Shown here: one piece after another, positions 60,666-64,000 of the stretch
Layout of the letters: each line of letters starts with the position of its first letter
Numbering within the stretch: the first letter of the stretch is position 1
Assembly (NCBI RefSeq): GCF_003001815.1
Contig: NZ_PVMZ01000005.1
Coordinates: forward strand, 62,001-126,000
DNA from: Actinoplanes italicus
Lineage (GTDB): Bacteria; Actinomycetota; Actinomycetes; Mycobacteriales; Micromonosporaceae
Direction of reading: 5' to 3'
Length of the DNA stretch: 64,000 nucleotides
Made by a program: the position numbers and the translations under genes
The notes under the pieces: model-generated
Databases searched by the model: none
Told to the model about the DNA's origin: nothing
Seen by the model: the letters and a program-made list of their open reading frames with translations, nothing else

Positions 60666-62003
60666 ATGAACGAGACGGCAAAGCTCGACGACCGGGTCCG
60701 CGATTTCTGTGGGACCAACGGAATTCCCGGCTTCCTCGCCGGTGTCCACCACGCGGGCCGGCAGACCAGGATCAGCCACGGCATCGCGAACATCGCCACC
60801 GGCGAGCCGATGCGTGCGGACACCGGGTTCCTCCTCGGGTCGGTCACCAAGATCATGACGACGACGCTGGTGATGCGCGAGGTCGAGCGGGGCACCGTCG
60901 ATCTGGACGCCCCGGTCACCACATACCTGCCGGAGTTCCGCCTGACCACACCCGGCGCGGCCGAACGCATCCGGGTCCGGCACCTCCTCAACCACACCAG
61001 CGGGATCGACGCGGACCTGTTCTTCCCCGACGTGGAGGGCCCGCACGCCCTGAAGGCCTACATGGGGCGGCTCGGGCGGGAATGCGGCGCGCTGTTCCCG
61101 GCAGGCGAGTTCGTCAGCTACTCCAACGGGGGCATGATCGTCGCGGGGCGCCTGCTTGAGGTGGTGACCGGTCTGCCGTACGACGAACTGCTGAACCGAG
61201 ACATCCTCGGCGGTGCCGTCCCGCACTCCGTCGCGGTCGGCCACTTCCCCGGCCCGGCGACCGGCCAGGCACGGCCGACCGGCATGTTCCGGCTGCCGTC
61301 CACCTGGGCACCGGCCGGTGGGACGGCGATCGGGACCATCGAGGACCTGCTCGACTTCGGCCGCGTCCACCTCGGTGACGGGATGACGCCGTCCGGCCGG
61401 CGCGTGCTCTCCGCGGCTTCGGTCGCCTTGATGAGATCAAAATCCCACCACATGGGTACGCCCGACAGCTCCCCGGTCGGACTCGGCTGGCTGCTCCGCA
61501 CGCTCGGCGGGACGACCGCGCTGACCATGACCGGAGCCTCCCCCGGCGGGATCGCGGTCCTGGCCGTGGTCCCCGAGCACGATCTCGTTCTCGCCGCCTA
61601 CGGCAACGACCCCCGCGCGCTCGACCTGCACGAGGAGCTGCTGCTCGAACTGACCGGCGCCACCCCGCCTCCGGCACTGACCCCGGCGACCTTCGACCTT
61701 CAGCCGTACGCCGGCACGTTCCGTTCCGACCAGCTGCGTGTCGACGTGCGGGTCGTGGGCGATGAGCTGGAGGAGCACGTCGTCTACGAGCCGTCCGACG
61801 CCGACCAGGAGCGGATCTTCACAGGGTTCATCGGCGGGGAGTTCGCGGCACCTCCGATGCGATACGTGCCGGTCGGACCGGATCTGTTCGCGCCCGCGGG
61901 GATGCCGCTCGACGCTCTGCCGGCGCACTGTCTGGTCTCGTATCACGGCCGTGGGGACTACCGCTGCGCCGGTGGCAGGCTGACCCGGCGCGCCGGGGCC
62001 TGA
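60666..62003 (+). CDS. Serine hydrolase of the beta-lactamase/AmpC-like family
   Basis: 445 residues. The SxxK motif is GSVTK (Ser59, Lys62) and the second motif is SYSNGG (Tyr152). A C-terminal beta-rich domain of about 100 residues follows the catalytic domain (from about 335). No signal peptide is visible, so it is probably cytoplasmic or exported by another route. Substrates of this family range from D-amino peptides to esters. It is followed by a merR gene after about 13 bp and shares its operator region. Confidence 0.87.
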   Translation: MNETAKLDDRVRDFCGTNGIPGFLAGVHHAGRQTRISHGIANIATGEPMRADTGFLLGSVTKIMTTTLVMREVERGTVDLDAPVTTYLPEFRLTTPGAAERIRVRHLLNHTSGIDADLFFPDVEGPHALKAYMGRLGRECGALFPAGEFVSYSNGGMIVAGRLLEVVTGLPYDELLNRDILGGAVPHSVAVGHFPGPATGQARPTGMFRLPSTWAPAGGTAIGTIEDLLDFGRVHLGDGMTPSGRRVLSAASVALMRSKSHHMGTPDSSPVGLGWLLRTLGGTTALTMTGASPGGIAVLAVVPEHDLVLAAYGNDPRALDLHEELLLELTGATPPPALTPATFDLQPYAGTFRSDQLRVDVRVVGDELEEHVVYEPSDADQERIFTGFIGGEFAAPPMRYVPVGPDLFAPAGMPLDALPAHCLVSYHGRGDYRCAGGRLTRRAGA

Positions 62004-62016
62004 CAGGATGCGGGTC

Positions 62017-62787
62017 ATGCGTGACGAGGCGGCCGATGGGCGGTATCTGCTGACCATCGGCCAGCTCGCCGGGTACGCGGGCGTGACGATCAAGGCGGTA
62101 CGCGTCTATCACGATCGGGGTCTGCTGCCGGAGCCGCCGCGCGACTCGTCAGGCTATCGCCGGTACGGCGCGGAGCACGCCGTACAGCTGGTCCGGATCC
62201 GGACCTTGGCGGCTGCAGGGGTTCCACTGGCCCGGATCCGGGAGCTTCTGGCAGCCGGACCGGAGGCGTTCACCGCCGCCATCGAGGAGATCGACCACAA
62301 CCTGCGGGAACGGGCCGCGGAGATCGAACGGACGCGGGTGCAGATCGCCGAACTCCGGGCCGGTGACACGTTGTTCGTGTCACCACCGGTCGCCGGGTAT
62401 CTCGCGCAGCTGCGGGCCGCCGGGATCAGCGAGCGGACCGTACGCCTGGAACGTGACCTGTGGATCCTGCTGCAGTCGGTGGCCCCGCAGCACGCGGCCG
62501 CCTGGGTCGCCGACAAGCTCGACGCCATCGCCGACCAGGAGTTCCGGACGCTGTACCGGGAGTACGACGCGGCGTACGACTGGGCCCGCGACGATCCACG
62601 GCTGGCGGCCGTCGCCGAACGGACCCGCCGGTGGTACGCCGGACGCGAGACCGGCGTCGAGTCGGGCCCGCTGCCGGATGCCACGATCACCCGGCTCGCG
62701 GCGGCGACCGCGGCCGCATCGTCACCGGCGTGGGCCCGCATCGGCGAGCTGACCCAGCGCGCGGATGATAATCGGGCGGAGACCTGA
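62017..62787 (+). CDS. MerR-family regulator
   Basis: 256 residues from ATG 62017, chosen because AGGA sits 8 nt upstream; ATG 62008 is an in-frame alternative. The HTH is clear (LTIGQLAGYAGVTIKAVRVYHDRGLLPEP, YRRYGAEHAVQLVRI), then the coiled dimer helix and a C-terminal effector region of about 140 residues. It probably binds the dyad at 60634-60648 and activates the hydrolase-merR operon. The inducer is unknown. Confidence 0.9.
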   Translation: MRDEAADGRYLLTIGQLAGYAGVTIKAVRVYHDRGLLPEPPRDSSGYRRYGAEHAVQLVRIRTLAAAGVPLARIRELLAAGPEAFTAAIEEIDHNLRERAAEIERTRVQIAELRAGDTLFVSPPVAGYLAQLRAAGISERTVRLERDLWILLQSVAPQHAAAWVADKLDAIADQEFRTLYREYDAAYDWARDDPRLAAVAERTRRWYAGRETGVESGPLPDATITRLAAATAAASSPAWARIGELTQRADDNRAET

Positions 62788-62811
62788 TCAACTCGTAGCG
62801 AAGGACATCGC

Positions 62812-63525
62812 ATGGATCTCGGCATCGCGGGGCGTACCGCTCTGATCGTCGGCGGCAGTGGCCTGATCGGCCGGGCGGTCGCCGCCGCCCTGATCCGCGA
62901 GGACGTCCGGGTGGTCCTGGCCGCCAGGTCCGCGGACAGGCTCGAGGCGGCAGCCGCGGACCTCGCCGCCGAGGTCGGCACCATCACCATGGACACCCGC
63001 GACACGGCCTCGGTGACCGCCGCGGTCGGACGGGTGATCACCGCCGAGGGTGCCGTCGACATCCTGGTCAACGCAGCCGCACCGCCGGCGAGAACGCTCG
63101 ACCCGGCCAAGGACCAGGACCCGGCACAGGTACTGGACGCCTTCGACGCGAAGACGGTCGGCTACCTGCGCGTCGTCGACGCGGTGCTGCCGTTCATGCG
63201 CAAGGCCGGCTTCGGCCGCATCGTCAACATCAGCGGCCAGAACGCGTTCCTGAGCCACTCGGTGACCGGCGCGGTCCGCAACGCCGCCGTGATCGTCGCC
63301 TCCAAGGCCCTGGCCGACTCGGTCGCCGGCACCGGCGTCACCGTCAACGTGGTCAATCCCGGCCTGGTCACGGCAACGCCGAACCCGTCCCCGCAGGCCG
63401 GTGCCCCCGGCGACTCCACACCGGAGCAGGTGGCCGCCCTGGTCACGTTCCTGGCCTCAGCCCAGGCAGCAGCCATCTCCGGCGAATCCCTGGCGGTCGG
63501 CCACCGGGTCCTCGGCGTGCAGTGA
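62812..63525 (+). CDS. SDR-family protein, atypical active site
   Basis: 237 residues; GAAGGA lies upstream of ATG 62812. The nucleotide motif is VGGSGLIGRAVA and the NAG-like motif reads VNAAAPPA. Ser is present in NISGQNAF, but the normal Tyr is replaced: the helix reads GAVRNAAVIVASKALAD, keeping only Lys. This resembles SDR subgroups with an Arg/Asn at that point. Reductase activity is plausible but not assured. It lies 24 bp after merR and could be co-transcribed. Confidence 0.85.
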   Translation: MDLGIAGRTALIVGGSGLIGRAVAAALIREDVRVVLAARSADRLEAAAADLAAEVGTITMDTRDTASVTAAVGRVITAEGAVDILVNAAAPPARTLDPAKDQDPAQVLDAFDAKTVGYLRVVDAVLPFMRKAGFGRIVNISGQNAFLSHSVTGAVRNAAVIVASKALADSVAGTGVTVNVVNPGLVTATPNPSPQAGAPGDSTPEQVAALVTFLASAQAAAISGESLAVGHRVLGVQ

Positions 63526-63667
63526 GCCATTCTCATGCCGAGGCGCCGCGGTCTGCGGCGGGAACCTTGACGTCAGCTGATATTTTCGTGGAAGAACTTG
63601 GTCGCGCATCCGCCGTGGTGGTCCGGCAGATTGTCTGCCGCTCCGCCCGCGTCCTGGGAGAGTTGCG

Positions 63668-63895
63668 ATGACGAGCAATGACACGCCCCCGGGCGCGGTA
63701 AGTCCCGGGATCCGGGGAAATCTCGGAGTCTGGATCGCATTCGGCTCCGCATTCGGCCTTCTCTTCGGCGTCGTCGTCGGAGGCTTCTCTGCCAACCTCG
63801 CTCTCGGTGTCTCGCTGGGCCTGTCCCTGGGTGCGGGCCTGGGTGTGGCCGCTTGGGCCGTCTTCAGCGCGCGAAGGAATACCCGCGGCGAATGA
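63668..63895 (+). CDS. Small two-helix membrane protein
   Basis: 75 residues from ATG 63668, with a GGGAGAG site upstream. Two Gly-rich hydrophobic helices (IAFGSAFGLLFGVVVGG and LALGVSLGLSLGAGLGVAAWAVF) and a short basic tail. The glycine zipper spacing suggests packing within the membrane. No specific family or function is recognised. After its stop (63896-64000) nothing further is seen. Confidence 0.65.
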   Translation: MTSNDTPPGAVSPGIRGNLGVWIAFGSAFGLLFGVVVGGFSANLALGVSLGLSLGAGLGVAAWAVFSARRNTRGE

Positions 63896-64000
63896 ACGTC
63901 GCACCCGCGGTGCGCAGCAGGCCGTCCTCGCCCTACACCACGTCGAGAGCCTCACGCACACAGGACGAAAAGGCTCAGCGAGAGATCAGCGGCAGATCGT

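Noticed and set aside
1..64000. Prophage, transposon or plasmid backbone
   Set aside because: No integrase, transposase, terminal inverted repeats, rep or par genes were seen; the mixed loci are placed without visible mobile-element boundaries.

Overview
The window is high-GC, gene-dense actinobacterial chromosome. The gene families (Ser/Thr kinase with a carbohydrate-binding-like ectodomain, F420/PPOX enzyme, SCO6745-type protein, IclR, WYL, duplicated AraC) suggest a soil actinomycete, most likely Micromonosporaceae (Actinoplanes-like). The taxonomic placement is inference. No rRNA, tRNA, integrase, transposase or CRISPR array was seen.

Layout. 1-13.4 kb is ordinary regulatory and housekeeping DNA: an SCO6745-type protein (cut by the window edge), a LysR/SDR divergent pair, a TetR/hydrolase divergent pair, a YdjM-like membrane protein, a Ser/Thr kinase, an APC permease coupled to a 31-residue membrane peptide, a NarL-type two-component pair and a membrane metallophosphoesterase. 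13.49-14.15 kb is non-coding: ten 61/62-bp units in an A-B-C higher-order pattern, then a long hairpin.

14.2-34.5 kb is a catabolic island whose genes point to quinate/shikimate-type hydroaromatic acids. One leftward operon carries a TRAP transporter, an AroE-type dehydrogenase, an NhaD-like antiporter and a secreted hydrolase. A second carries aldehyde dehydrogenase, a ThDP enzyme, a secreted quinoprotein dehydrogenase, a divergent type II dehydroquinase and a Gfo/Idh/MocA oxidoreductase. Both are driven by near-identical promoter/operator regions, probably under the IclR regulator between them. Rightward genes add a CoA-transferase, a citrate-synthase-fold lyase and a ThuA protein. The island ends with a 905-residue three-domain protein (dehydroshikimate dehydratase, HPPD-like domain, extra TIM barrel).

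34.6-39.5 kb is mixed: an NTF2-like protein behind a KstR-type palindrome, an orphan 562-residue protein, an EAL remnant, an iron-sulfur photolyase and an internally deleted MFS gene. 39.5-54.5 kb combines arsenic and iron. An arsO/arsR pair and an arsR-arsC fusion/aquaporin/arsC operon flank a siderophore-uptake locus: duplicated AraC regulator, DtxR-type iron box, siderophore-interacting protein fused to a methyltransferase-like domain, binding protein, two FecCD permeases without an ATPase, an esterase, and an asymmetric ABC exporter-fold pair.

54.5-64 kb returns to scattered genes: SGNH hydrolase, PPOX/F420 enzyme, patatin, HTH/M23 pair, a Cys-rich secreted protein, SDRs, a WYL regulator, a serine hydrolase with a MerR regulator, and a small membrane protein.
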